Source: Ferrimonas marina
GTDB lineage: Bacteria; Pseudomonadota; Gammaproteobacteria; Enterobacterales; Shewanellaceae
Reading direction: 5' to 3'
NCBI RefSeq assembly: GCF_900129905.1
Contig: NZ_FQXG01000008.1
Coordinates: forward strand, 74,152-138,151
DNA length: 64,000 nt
Below are positions 1 to 8,970 of this stretch, piece after piece (position 1 is the first letter of the stretch; each line of letters opens with the position of its first letter). Position numbers and translations under genes: made by a program. Under the pieces are notes generated by a model. The model searched no databases and was not told where the DNA came from. It saw only the letters and a list, made by a program, of their open reading frames with translations.

Positions 1-390
1 GTTGCGGTTGGGGTTGATGGCGGTGGAGATCTCGTTGCCGTTGTAGAGCACCTTGGTCATGTAGCCGGGCAGGCCACGGATGTTCACCTCGTTGGCGACG
101 CCGGTCTCGTCGCGCTGTACCTGTACCCCGGCGACACGCTCGAGGGAGTCGCCGATGTCCGGATCCGGCATCACCCCGATGTCCTCGGCGGCGATCACGT
201 CCACCTGGCCATCGGCGAAGCGTTTGTCGTTCATTGCCTGGCTCAGGCTGGCCCGGGTGCCACTGACGCGGATCACCTCGACGTCCTGGAACTCGCTGTC
301 ATTGGGGGTGTCGTTCGCCTGGGCGGCATGGGGAAGCAGTAGGGCGATGGCCGCTGCTACGGGGGTGAGAGTCAACACGGAATTGCGCAT
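1..390 (-). CDS. TonB-dependent receptor, N-terminal part (runs off window)
   Basis: The reverse strand from 390 stays open to the window edge (130 codons, no stop). It encodes a signal peptide (MRNSVLTLTPVAAAIALL, cleavage near HAAQA-ND), a short segment containing the TonB-box-like stretch VEVIRVSGTRA, and the beginning of a plug domain (DVIAAEDIGVMPDPDIGDSLERV split over residues 60-85, then RDETGVANEVNIRGLPGY). This is the standard start of an outer-membrane TonB-dependent transporter. The conserved IRGLP plug motif is typical of Caulobacter-type receptors for carbohydrates and other organic substrates. An AGG lies 7 nt before the ATG. The substrate cannot be told from this fragment; the barrel lies outside the window. 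Confidence 0.85.
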   Translation of the reverse strand, partial: MRNSVLTLTPVAAAIALLLPHAAQANDTPNDSEFQDVEVIRVSGTRASLSQAMNDKRFADGQVDVIAAEDIGVMPDPDIGDSLERVAGVQVQRDETGVANEVNIRGLPGYMTKVLYNGNEISTAINPNRN

Positions 391-876
391 GTAACAACCT
401 ATTTTATCTTTTTATCAAAGCAGGCCGTGAAGCATTGTGATTGCCAGGCCAGATTGCTTTGTTTTTTTAGTGCACTGCCTAGAAGTTGAATTCACAGAAT
501 TCGAGAGAAATGTAAAACGAACCGTAACCTGGCGCAATCAAGTGTCATTATGGGATCTGGCGCCTGGTAAGTTTTTAAGTCAATGAAAAGACAGGAGTGT
601 TACAGGTAACTGACAGAAAAGGTTAGGAAAAGTACCCAGAGTTATTTGCCGTAATTTTCCCTGCTTTACACTAACTGAAATTGCTTGTGAGACTTTTTTG
701 TTGGTGGCTTTTTATTATTCTGACGAGCCATAGCCGACCTGGAACGTGAATATGTGTGAGGTTCTGTAGAGTGGGGATTATTATATTGCGCGGGTATTTA
801 AAAGGAGTTCTGGGCGGCAACCTGCAGGGATTTTGAGCGATTTGGCAGTGAATTGAGCGAGAACGTGTGAAATGAG
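391..876. other. Intergenic region upstream of the TonB receptor
   Basis: This stretch separates the start of the minus-strand receptor from the terminator of the phosphodiesterase cluster. It is clearly AT-richer than its neighbours and presumably holds the receptor promoter on its left side. I see no convincing coding region, RNA gene or operator. Two GAATTC hexamers lie close together near 490-500. Confidence 0.5.
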
Positions 877-906
877 AAAAAAGCGGGGCGCCCGATTGGG
901 CGCCCC
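877..906 (-). terminator. Rho-independent terminator of the phosphodiesterase cluster
   Basis: A 9-bp perfect stem (885-893 with 898-906, loop GATT) is followed on the minus strand by six T residues. It sits 45 bp past the stop of the last phosphodiesterase gene. Confidence 0.85.
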
Positions 907-951
907 GTTTGCTTGATGCCTGAGTGGTCGTTGCGTTGGATTCAGGTTCGC

Positions 952-2196
952 TTAGCGAGCCAGCAGCGGCGCCAGTGGTGCCAGCTCACCATCGATGGGT
1001 TGTTCGATGGTGAGCCCGAGGATCTCCGCCATCAGCGGGTAGAGGTGGATGTTGTCTGCTTGCTCGATGCGGGCGTGAGGCTCAAAGGCAGGGCCACGGG
1101 CCATCATCAGGGTGTTCATCTGCGGCACCGCCGCCGTCTCATAGCCGTGCATGCCGATGGGGCCAGGACGGGCACCGTCGTAGGTGAGGTAGTGATCGTT
1201 GGTAACGATGATGGCGTCGCCTACGGCGCTGTGGCCTTTGAAACGCAGACGCAGTGGCACGTCATTGCGCTGGAAAGCTTCTACCCCATCAGTGGCGTTG
1301 AACAGCGCGACGATCTGCTCGAGATCGGCGTCGGTGGCGCCGTCCTGCTTGTGGATGTTGTACACCGCTGCGGTGCCGCGGATCAGGAACTTCTCCTTCA
1401 ACTCCGGGTGGTCGCGCAGTACGTCATCCACGTTGTAGCGCGGGTCATCTTCGACATTGGCCATGCCGTGATCCGAGGTGATGATGATGTTGATGTCCAA
1501 ACCCTCTTGCTCGGACAGTTCATCCAGGCGCGCAAACAGCTGGGCCAGGGCGGCATCGACCTTATGCAGGGCGTCGCGGGTCTGTGGCGCGTCCGGACCA
1601 AAGCGGTGGCCGGCGCTGTCGACCTCACTGAAGTAGAGGGTAACCAGCTGTGGGCGCTCGTCCTGTGGCAGGGCAAACCAGTCGACCACCTGGTCTACCC
1701 GGATCTGGAAATCCTCGATGTAGACAAAGGGCTTCCAGTAGCTGGGGCGGTAGCCGGCGATCTCTGCCTCAGAGCCAACCCAGAAGTAGGTGGCGGCCTT
1801 CATGTCCTGGCTTTCCGCCAACGACCATAAGGGCACACCGCCATAGAATCGGCCGTCGTTATCGGTTTTGCCAGGCGAGTAGTACTCCTGCAATTCCGGA
1901 CTGTAAAAGCCGTTGGCGACGATGCCGTGGTGCTCCGGCAGCAGGCCGGTGACCAGGGTTACGTGGTTAGGGAAGGTCAGGGTCGGGTAGGCCGGGGTAA
2001 AGCGTTCAACCATGGCGCTGTCTTTGGCAAACTCGGACAGCATCGGCGGCTGGTGCAGCTCGGTGTAATCGTAGCGGTAGCCATCGATGGAGATCAGCAG
2101 CAGGTGGGGTTGCTTGCTGTCCTCCGAATTGGTGGCACAGCCAGCCAACAGGAGCAGCGAGCTCAGTAGAGAGATCAGTAGAGCGCCCAGGCGCAT
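952..2196 (-). CDS. Lipoprotein nucleotide pyrophosphatase/phosphodiesterase-like (alkaline phosphatase superfamily)
   Basis: This 414-residue protein belongs to the NPP (ENPP) branch of the alkaline phosphatase superfamily, which hydrolyses nucleotide phosphodiesters and pyrophosphates with two metal ions. A lipobox LLLAGC at residues 15-20 marks it as a lipoprotein. Visible active-site elements are the metal aspartate in LISIDGYR, the nucleophile threonine in TLTFPNH, the DSAGH metal site, TSDHGM, and the late histidine in GMHGYE. It has no CxPxR sulfatase motif. It is the third of three tandem paralogs on this strand (4961, 3606, 2196), each ending in a conserved IDGE/D-L-PLLA(R/K) tail. 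Substrate is inferred from family only. Confidence 0.85.
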   Translation of the reverse strand: MRLGALLISLLSSLLLLAGCATNSEDSKQPHLLLISIDGYRYDYTELHQPPMLSEFAKDSAMVERFTPAYPTLTFPNHVTLVTGLLPEHHGIVANGFYSPELQEYYSPGKTDNDGRFYGGVPLWSLAESQDMKAATYFWVGSEAEIAGYRPSYWKPFVYIEDFQIRVDQVVDWFALPQDERPQLVTLYFSEVDSAGHRFGPDAPQTRDALHKVDAALAQLFARLDELSEQEGLDINIIITSDHGMANVEDDPRYNVDDVLRDHPELKEKFLIRGTAAVYNIHKQDGATDADLEQIVALFNATDGVEAFQRNDVPLRLRFKGHSAVGDAIIVTNDHYLTYDGARPGPIGMHGYETAAVPQMNTLMMARGPAFEPHARIEQADNIHLYPLMAEILGLTIEQPIDGELAPLAPLLAR

Positions 2197-2391
2197 AGCG
2201 GTGTTTCCTCAGTGTGGCTGCGTACAGCCTGATGGAGTGAGTGAGCGGCATCGACACCAGCCCGGATTGGCCCAGATTATATCGATAACCGGCCCGGTTT
2301 TATTGGCAGATTGATGAAAAAGGCGCCGAGTCAATCGAGCTCGGAGTGTATTACCAAAGGGGCAACGCGCCGCCGCTGCCCTTTGAACCTT

Positions 2392-3606
2392 TTACTTGGC
2401 CAGCAGTGGCAACAGTACCTGGCGATCACCGTCGATGGGTTGGTGGATGGTCAGCCCCAATGCGTCAGCCAATAGTGGGTAGACGTGCACGTTGTCCGCC
2501 TGGCTTATCCGGGCACCGGATTGAAAGGCCGGGCCTTGGGCCATCAGCAGGGTGTGCATCTGGGGCACCGCCGCTGGCTCGAAGCCGTGATCACCGCGGG
2601 AGCGGATCAAGCTGGGCCCTGTGGTCAGGTAGGCTTCGTTGCTCAGTACGATGGCGTCGCCGATGGCGGTGTGGCCTTTGAAGCGCAGCCGTAACGGGAT
2701 CGCCTCACGGCGGTAGAACTCCAGCTCAGCCTGGTCGGCAAACAGCTGCTCCAGCGCCGCCAGATCCGCCTCCTTATTCTCCCCTTGCAGATAAATCTGG
2801 GTCAAGGGACCAGTGCCCATCAGGCGCAGTCGTTTGGCCAGCGCGGGTTGCTGCGACAGGATACGGTCGATGCGAATCCGCTCGAGCGCGGTGACATCCC
2901 GCATGCCGTGATCGCCGGTGATCACGACATTGATGGGGTAATCCAACTGGCTCAGGCGCTCATGAATCTCGGCGATGGCGGCGTCCACCTTGGCCAGGGC
3001 ATCACCGGTTTGCTTGGCCTCGGGGCCAAAGCGGTGGCCAGCGGTATCCACCTGGTGAAAATAGAGCGAGACAAACTGGGGCCGCTCCGATTCGGGCAGG
3101 GAGAACCAGGCCACCACCTGGTCGATGCGCTTGGCGAAGCGCTCGGTGTGTTGGTAGGGGAACCAGTAATCCGGTTGCAGCCCGGCAATCGGCCCCTCAC
3201 TGCCGGGCCAGAAGTAGCTGGCGGAGCGCATCCCCTGCTGTTTGGCCAAGCCCCACAGCGGCATCCCCTGGTAGAAACGGCCGTCGGTAACGGCGCTGCG
3301 ATCACTCAAGCTGTAGTCTCGGTCCAGCTCCGGGCTGTAGAAGGCGTTGGAGACGATGCCGTGGTTCTCCGGCCGCAGTCCGGTGATCAGGGTCAGGTGG
3401 TTGGGGTAGGTCTTGCTGGGGTAGGCGGGTACCAGCTGTTTGACCAGCGCAGCCTCTTGCTCAAACTGGCTGAGAAAGGGTGGCTGGTGCAAGGCGTTGT
3501 AATCGTGGCGGTAGCCGTCGATGGAGATCAGCAGCAGATGGGGTGGCTGCTCGGCGGTGGCACTGGTCAGCCAGAACAGGGAGAGCAACATCGCGCAGAG
3601 GCGCAT
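2392..3606 (-). CDS. Secreted nucleotide pyrophosphatase/phosphodiesterase-like protein
   Basis: This is the middle paralog of the trio, 404 residues from the ATG at 3606. A TTG 18 nt upstream is possible, but only the ATG has a good ribosome site (GGAG, 6 nt spacing). It differs from its neighbours in having a cleavable signal peptide (LLSLFWLTSATA) with no lipobox, so it is probably soluble in the periplasm or exported while the other two are lipid-anchored. Catalytic motifs are kept: LISIDGYR, the nucleophile in SKTYPNH, DTAGHRFGP, TGDHGM and a late DHGFE. The sequence after its stop (2354-2385) can form a CAAAGGG-type hairpin but has no clear T tract. Confidence 0.84.
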   Translation of the reverse strand: MRLCAMLLSLFWLTSATAEQPPHLLLISIDGYRHDYNALHQPPFLSQFEQEAALVKQLVPAYPSKTYPNHLTLITGLRPENHGIVSNAFYSPELDRDYSLSDRSAVTDGRFYQGMPLWGLAKQQGMRSASYFWPGSEGPIAGLQPDYWFPYQHTERFAKRIDQVVAWFSLPESERPQFVSLYFHQVDTAGHRFGPEAKQTGDALAKVDAAIAEIHERLSQLDYPINVVITGDHGMRDVTALERIRIDRILSQQPALAKRLRLMGTGPLTQIYLQGENKEADLAALEQLFADQAELEFYRREAIPLRLRFKGHTAIGDAIVLSNEAYLTTGPSLIRSRGDHGFEPAAVPQMHTLLMAQGPAFQSGARISQADNVHVYPLLADALGLTIHQPIDGDRQVLLPLLAK

Positions 3607-3716
3607 AACGGACTCCGATAGCAAAATCGATGGCTAAGCCGATAACTAAGTCGGCAACTCACTTGAAAATAAAGCGACCCAGCAGGGCCGCCCTATCAGT
3701 AGTAGCGGGGGAGGGG

Positions 3717-4961
3717 TTACTTAGCCAGCAGCGGCTGGAGTACCTCTTCGTCACCGTCGATCTCGTGCTCGATGGTCAGGCCAAGGATCTGCGCCATCAT
3801 CGGGTAGACATGGATGTTGTCCGCCGCTTCGATGCGTGCACCGGACTCAAAGGCCGGCCCGACACCCATCAGCAAGGTATTCATCTCCGGCACCTCGGCG
3901 GTTTCGAATCCGTGGTTGCCCACCAAGCTGCTGGGCTTCTCGGCGAAGTCCAGGTAGCCGCGGTTGCTGAGGATGATGGCGTCACCGATGGCCACGTGGC
4001 CCTTAAAGCGCAGGCGCATCGGGATATCTTCGCGCTTGTAGATCTCAACGTTAGGGATGTCCTGGAACAGGGCGATCATCTTGTCCAGATCTGCTTGCTT
4101 GTCGTCGCCCTGGGCGTAGATCTGGGTCACCGGGCCGGTACCGATCAGACGCATGCGCTCGGACAGACCCGGCTCCTGGGCCATCACCTCGTCCATGTAG
4201 ACGCGATCCAGCTTTTCCAGATCCAGCATGCCGTGATCCGAGGTGATGATGATGTTGAGATCCAGGTTCTGCTCGTCGGCCACCGCATTGAGGCGCTCCA
4301 CCAGCTGGGACAGGGCGGCATCCACCTTGTGCAGGGCATCGCGGGCCTGCTCGGAGGTGGCACCGTGGTAGTGGCCCTGGCTGTCGACCTCGTGGAAGTA
4401 GAGGGTCATAAACTGGGGACGTTCGTCATCCGGCAGCTGGAACCACTCCACCAACTGGTCGATGCGGATCTGGTAGTCCTCAACGTGGTTGTAGGGCACC
4501 CAGTAGTCCGGGCGGAAGCCGGCGATCTCGGCTTCGCTGCCGGGCCAGAAGTAGGTGGCGGACTTCATTTGCTGGCTGGCGGCCAAAGACCACAGCGGCA
4601 CGCCGTCGTAGAAGTCGCCGTTGGTTACCGCTTCAGCGCGGGACAGGAAGTAGTCCTCGCCCAGGGCCGGGTTGTGGAAACCGTTGGAGACGATGCCATG
4701 GTTCTCCGGCAGCAGGCCGGTGACCAGGGTCAGGTGGTTGGGGAAGGTCTTGGTGGGGTAGCTCGGTGCCATCCGTTCCACCATCGCTGACTGCTGCTCA
4801 AACTGGCTCAGAAACGGCGGCTGGTGCAGCTCGGTGTAATCGTAGCGGTAGCCGTCGATGGAGACCAGCAGCAGGTGTGGCTTGCGGGCCTCGCTGGCCG
4901 GTTCATTGCTGCTGCAGCCGGCCAGAACCGCGGCGAAAATAAGTCCGAAAATCAATCGCAT
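3717..4961 (-). CDS. Lipoprotein nucleotide pyrophosphatase/phosphodiesterase-like protein
   Basis: This is the first gene of the tandem trio, 414 residues. It has a short lipoprotein signal with lipobox AVLAGC (residues 11-16) and a ribosome site AAGGA before the ATG. NPP-family motifs are present: VSIDGYR, the nucleophile threonine in TKTFPNH, DSQGHYHG, TSDHGM and NHGFE. It lies directly downstream of, and on the same strand as, the large Oar-like TonB receptor, but a strong terminator separates them. The family hydrolyses nucleotide and related phosphodiesters; a role in releasing phosphate or nucleosides at the cell surface is inference. Confidence 0.85.
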   Translation of the reverse strand: MRLIFGLIFAAVLAGCSSNEPASEARKPHLLLVSIDGYRYDYTELHQPPFLSQFEQQSAMVERMAPSYPTKTFPNHLTLVTGLLPENHGIVSNGFHNPALGEDYFLSRAEAVTNGDFYDGVPLWSLAASQQMKSATYFWPGSEAEIAGFRPDYWVPYNHVEDYQIRIDQLVEWFQLPDDERPQFMTLYFHEVDSQGHYHGATSEQARDALHKVDAALSQLVERLNAVADEQNLDLNIIITSDHGMLDLEKLDRVYMDEVMAQEPGLSERMRLIGTGPVTQIYAQGDDKQADLDKMIALFQDIPNVEIYKREDIPMRLRFKGHVAIGDAIILSNRGYLDFAEKPSSLVGNHGFETAEVPEMNTLLMGVGPAFESGARIEAADNIHVYPMMAQILGLTIEHEIDGDEEVLQPLLAK

Positions 4962-4980
4962 TGTAATGATTCCTTAATGC

Positions 4981-5007
4981 AAAAAAACCGGCCCTTTCGG
5001 GCCGGTT
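4981..5007 (-). terminator. Rho-independent terminator of the Oar-like receptor gene
   Basis: A 9-bp stem (4986-4994 with 4999-5007, loop TTTC) is followed on the minus strand by a run of seven T residues. It separates the receptor from the phosphodiesterase trio. Confidence 0.9.
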
Positions 5008-5026
5008 GCATTCTATCTGCTCACGC

Positions 5027-8000
5027 TTAGAAGCGGTAGCGAACACCCAGTTTCATTTCCCAGTTGGAAGCGCGCTCGTCAATGGTTTCTACGTCGTAGA
5101 AGTCATTGGCGCGGGTAATCATGATGGTGTCTGCATCCAGGTACTCGTAGTTGTACAGAGAGGTGCTACCAAAGCGGCTGTAAGCGTACTCGCCCCAGTC
5201 ACTGTTCAGCAGGTTCAGTACGTTCTTGATGTCGAAGTACAGTTCTGCTTTGTGACCCGGGATAACGCCAGGGATCTGCTGCAGGAAGCGGAAGTCCATA
5301 CGGTGAGTCCAATCCAGGCTCTGGTCACCCTTAGTCAGCATCTGACCTTGCTTACCCATCAGGCCTTTGTCTTCGATCATATCCCAGAATTTCTGCTCAA
5401 CCCCGTCAGCAAAGACTACGCGGCCAGAGGCAACGTCATCGGCAGACGGAATGTAGGCCAGGTAGTCGGTCTCCAGGTTACGGGAGTCGAAGCCACCTTT
5501 CTGAGACATGGTGTAGCTGTAGTTGTCGCCAGACTTCGCTTCGTAGAACAGGTTGAAGCTGGAGTTGTAGCCAGCAAACAGCTCTACATCGTAGCCCAAG
5601 GTCAGGGTGATACGGTGCGGAATCTCGTATGGGCTGGTGCCCAGGTTGGTGCTGTGACGGTCGAAGTCACTCACGACGTACTGGTAGTTGGAGCTTGCCT
5701 GCGAGGAGCTACCTTGGTTGCCCTCTTCTACGTTCTGGAAGGTGTAGGAGGTGGCAAAGCGCAGGCCGTTGTCGAACTGCTTGCTCAGGGACAGGTTCAG
5801 TACCTGAGAGTAGCCGTCTTCGTCGGCGTTGGTCAGCAGCAGGTCGTAGCGGTTGGTGTTGTAGGGGTCGTCTGCCAGTGCGTCGTAGTGGCGGTACAGG
5901 GTACGACCCATGAAGTCGGTCTGCACGTTGCCGTCAGCGTCGGTAACAGCCTGGCGAGCCAGGTCTACGTACTTAATGTCGTTCTCACGCATGATGTGCA
6001 GGAACTCACCACCGAAGTACCAGTCGTCGCCCATCGCACCCAGGTCCAGGGTGGCATCGAAGCCGACGCTGTAACGCCAGTCAGAGGCCAACTTGAAGTC
6101 ATGGTCCAGCGCGTTCACGTAACCGTCACCCGGCTCCAAGTACTTATGCATGTCATCGGCAAGTGCCAGATCACCCAGCCATTGGCCAGTTCTCGGGTCA
6201 AACATGCCGGCAGGCAGATTGCTCAGGTCGCCGCGCAGCAGGGTATAGCCGTCATTTTGGAAGGAGTTGGACATCCAAACGTTCGGGTAACCACCGGCAA
6301 AGCGGCCAACGCCACCGCGCAGGCTGACGTTGTCGGTCAGCTGGTACTTGGCGCCCACACGCGGCAGCCAGATGTCCTGGCCGTCAAAGGTCGCGGTGTT
6401 GTCGAAACCGTAGCGATCAACGAAGTTCTGGTTGAGCTCCGGACGATCGTTCATGTCGTGACGCTCGTAGCGCAGGCCGAAGGTCAGCTCCAGGTCGTAG
6501 TTCACGTCCCAGGTGTCTTCCACGAACAGGGCAGTGGTGTTCATGTCGAACTCAGCCGCACCGTCGTTGATGTCACCAGAGGCAGTCCCCTGCCATTTGA
6601 ATGCTTCGTAATTGAAGTCACCGCTCTCTCGGAAGAAGTCCAGTTGACGGTTCTCAAAATCGTCGATGCTGGCGAAGGTCCATTGGCCTCGAGAGTCGTT
6701 GGCGTAAAGGTTGAAAATGTGCAGGCGGTTGTGCTGAACACCAAAGGCCAGAGCGTGGTCACCCAGCTGGTAGTCAGCAACGAAACGCAGCTCCAGGTTC
6801 TGGTTGTCCAGCTCGTTGGCGTGGCGGTTACTTTCGGTACCGAATCGGAACTCACCACTTTCGGTTTGAACGTTGATCTGACCCAGGTCGTTTTCGCGCA
6901 GAGAGTTGCTCTCGTTGCGCTGATCCTTGTAGGACACCTTCAGGTCGGTAGACAGGTTGTGAGTCCAGTCGGAGTAAAGGTTAAAGGCGTAGGTGGTCAG
7001 CTCATTGCGGAACTGGTACGCATAGGTGTCGGTCTGGATACGAGCATCGTAAGAGTCGTTACGGGTGTCGTAGCCGTCGGTATGCTGGTAGGTAAAGGAC
7101 GCACGATGGTCGTCGTTGATGTTCCAGTCCAGCTTGGCCAGGATCTTCTCATCCTTGGTGTCGGTGTCGTAGTCCCAGCTTCCGATGTCGTTGATGCCGT
7201 ACACGCGGTTGGCGATGTCACGAATGCGCTCAGCTTCGTCTAGAGAAACGCCGTGGTTCTCACCCGGTCGGTAATCTACGGTGCTCGGCTCATCGAAACG
7301 CTCATAGGAGCCGAAGAAGAACAGACGATCCTTGATCAGCGGCATGCCCAGGGTGGCACCCCAGGTGGTCTCTCTGAACTCTTCTTCGCTGCCGGACAGG
7401 GAATCGGAGCTGTACTCGTAGAACATGGTACCGGATACCTCGTTGGTACCGGATTTGGTTACCGCGTTCACCTGGGCGCCAGAGAAGCCGCCGTAACGAG
7501 CAGAGTAGGGGGTCACGTTCAGGGCCACGGACTCAACAGCGTCGATGGAGATCGGGGAGCGCTGGGTCGGGTAGCCGTTGGAGTTCAGACCAAAGTCATC
7601 ATTCTGCTGTACACCGTCAACCACGAAGCTGTTGAACTTGGGGTTGATACCGGCAACAGACATGGTGCCGCTGGCATCTACGTTCACCATGCCGTTCTGA
7701 CGCAGAACGTCCTTCAGGTCGCGGCTGGTGCCCGGGGCGTTGGCGATGTCGTCTTCACCGAATTCGGAGTTGGAACCACCGGTACGGAACGGCAGGGCGC
7801 TGCCAGTGATGGTGATGCGCTCAACACCTTCGTTGGTTTGCAGCTGGGAGTTGAAACGCAGGGTCTCACCAACGCCGATGTACAGGCCTTCCTGGTACTC
7901 GTCCTGGTAGGTGTCGGAGGACACGATCACCGCGTAGGGGCCACCCACACGCAGGCCACGAGCGTTGAAGTTACCGTTTTCGTTTACGGTGACTTCGGTC

Positions 8001-8185
8001 ACGGTGCCGGTCGGCTGGTGGATGATGGTGATGGCGGCGTCGGTCACGGCTTGGCCGTTCGGACCTACGATGGCACCACGCATGTTGGAGGCGGTTTCAC
8101 TTGCAGCGGCTTGGCCGGCAAGACCCAGAGCAAAGGCAGTCGCCAGAGCCAATTGGCTCGGCTTAAACATCTTCTTGGCGTTCAT
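5027..8185 (-). CDS. Oar-like TonB-dependent receptor with carboxypeptidase-regulatory N-domain
   Basis: This is a 1052-residue outer-membrane transporter. After a signal peptide (cleavage near GQAAA-SE), residues about 35-115 form a carboxypeptidase-regulatory-like beta-sandwich (GAIVGPNGQAVTDAAI, GPYAVIVSS). A plug follows (ITGSALPF, RDLKDVLRQNG, FNSFVVDGVQQND, PYSARYGGFSGAQVNAVTKSG), and the rest is barrel, ending in the expected aromatic residue (LGVRYRF). This architecture is that of Oar-type receptors, some of which take up proteins, peptides or large organics. No Shine-Dalgarno is obvious before the ATG at 8185. The flanking phosphodiesterases and TonB2 operon suggest a shared uptake function, but the ligand is not visible from sequence. 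Confidence 0.9.
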   Translation of the reverse strand: MNAKKMFKPSQLALATAFALGLAGQAAASETASNMRGAIVGPNGQAVTDAAITIIHQPTGTVTEVTVNENGNFNARGLRVGGPYAVIVSSDTYQDEYQEGLYIGVGETLRFNSQLQTNEGVERITITGSALPFRTGGSNSEFGEDDIANAPGTSRDLKDVLRQNGMVNVDASGTMSVAGINPKFNSFVVDGVQQNDDFGLNSNGYPTQRSPISIDAVESVALNVTPYSARYGGFSGAQVNAVTKSGTNEVSGTMFYEYSSDSLSGSEEEFRETTWGATLGMPLIKDRLFFFGSYERFDEPSTVDYRPGENHGVSLDEAERIRDIANRVYGINDIGSWDYDTDTKDEKILAKLDWNINDDHRASFTYQHTDGYDTRNDSYDARIQTDTYAYQFRNELTTYAFNLYSDWTHNLSTDLKVSYKDQRNESNSLRENDLGQINVQTESGEFRFGTESNRHANELDNQNLELRFVADYQLGDHALAFGVQHNRLHIFNLYANDSRGQWTFASIDDFENRQLDFFRESGDFNYEAFKWQGTASGDINDGAAEFDMNTTALFVEDTWDVNYDLELTFGLRYERHDMNDRPELNQNFVDRYGFDNTATFDGQDIWLPRVGAKYQLTDNVSLRGGVGRFAGGYPNVWMSNSFQNDGYTLLRGDLSNLPAGMFDPRTGQWLGDLALADDMHKYLEPGDGYVNALDHDFKLASDWRYSVGFDATLDLGAMGDDWYFGGEFLHIMRENDIKYVDLARQAVTDADGNVQTDFMGRTLYRHYDALADDPYNTNRYDLLLTNADEDGYSQVLNLSLSKQFDNGLRFATSYTFQNVEEGNQGSSSQASSNYQYVVSDFDRHSTNLGTSPYEIPHRITLTLGYDVELFAGYNSSFNLFYEAKSGDNYSYTMSQKGGFDSRNLETDYLAYIPSADDVASGRVVFADGVEQKFWDMIEDKGLMGKQGQMLTKGDQSLDWTHRMDFRFLQQIPGVIPGHKAELYFDIKNVLNLLNSDWGEYAYSRFGSTSLYNYEYLDADTIMITRANDFYDVETIDERASNWEMKLGVRYRF

Positions 8186-8970
8186 AGACAGTAAAAAGAA
8201 TCCGATTGTGTTTTGGATTTATTTTGTGGAAAACCACGCCGTGGCGTGACCCCGAAGAATTTGCGGCGGCATTATTGCAGAAATATTTATTTTGGCTACT
8301 TACGCCAGTTTCGGCCCTTTTATACAGCCAATAAAATCGGTCGAATTTTATTTCGTGGAGGTTGTGTTGGTAACCGCTAGGTGGGCGCTTTGTTAATTAT
8401 TTTGTTGGGTGTTGCTGCGGACCATATAACCGCCTAAAAAGTTCAAATTGGCACTGATGCACTGCCAGGCGGATACAAAATGGCTGGGTTTTCTAGCTGA
8501 ACATGAGCTGAATCGGGGGGTTACGGCAGGAATCCACGAACGGCGCATGTGAAGGCTAACTGCATAAAAACTCAATAAATGAGTGAATATCGCTGTTAGA
8601 TTCTGTTATCTGGTGAGAACGCAGTGTTCTCAAATTAGAACGATGAAAAATTGGTGACGTTTCTGTGTCGACCCAGCATCCCCGCTAGGGATCTCGGCTG
8701 TAAAGGATGCGCCTCACATTTCTGTATTAAACCTTCAGGAATGCCATTCAAATTGTGCTTATGTCTCCAATTTAAGCAAAAAGTGAGATCCAGCGCATAT
8801 TGCTGGAGAAATACACCTACATTCGTCACGATCACTAGTGGTTGTAGCTCGACAAATGAGAACGGGTATCAGAAAATTCGGCCCCGGTTAAAGAGCACTA
8901 ATCCGCCAGTTTTAAAGAAGAGGATTAGTTCCTCTTTCTGTTTCCTACTCACTTGGGTTGTTTAATTACC
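8186..8970. other. 785-bp AT-rich intergenic region between divergent operons
   Basis: This region separates the divergent starts of the Oar-like receptor and the TonB2 operon, so it should hold both promoters. Short open frames here (for example 8393-8575 and 8635-8835 on minus, 8651-8965 on plus) have no ribosome sites and unremarkable translations, and I do not call them. The only structured element I see is the alternative hairpin pair near 8897-8936. Confidence 0.5.
8897..8938 (+). promoter_or_regulatory. Mutually exclusive hairpins ahead of the TonB2 operon (possible attenuator)
   Basis: An 8-bp stem (8897-8904 with 8922-8929) competes with a 7-bp stem (8918-8924 with 8930-8936, loop TTAGT) whose 3' side runs into a pyrimidine-rich tail (TTCTGTTTCC). 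Such overlapping arms are the layout of a terminator/antiterminator switch. The tail is only moderately T-rich and no leader peptide is seen, so the regulatory role is inference. Confidence 0.35.

Noticed and set aside
952-4961. Sulfatases serving as clients of the radical SAM maturase
   Set aside because: The nucleophile is threonine in T(F/Y)PNH and the CxPxR/SxPxR sulfatase motif is absent.
5006-7243. Very long plus-strand open frame (745 codons) opposite the Oar-like receptor
   Set aside because: It is the complement of a clear receptor gene with full domain structure; its translation is valine-rich and repetitive, typical of antisense shadow frames.
8393-8965. Small open frames in the region before the TonB2 operon
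   Set aside because: No ribosome sites, no recognisable protein features, and composition of noncoding DNA.
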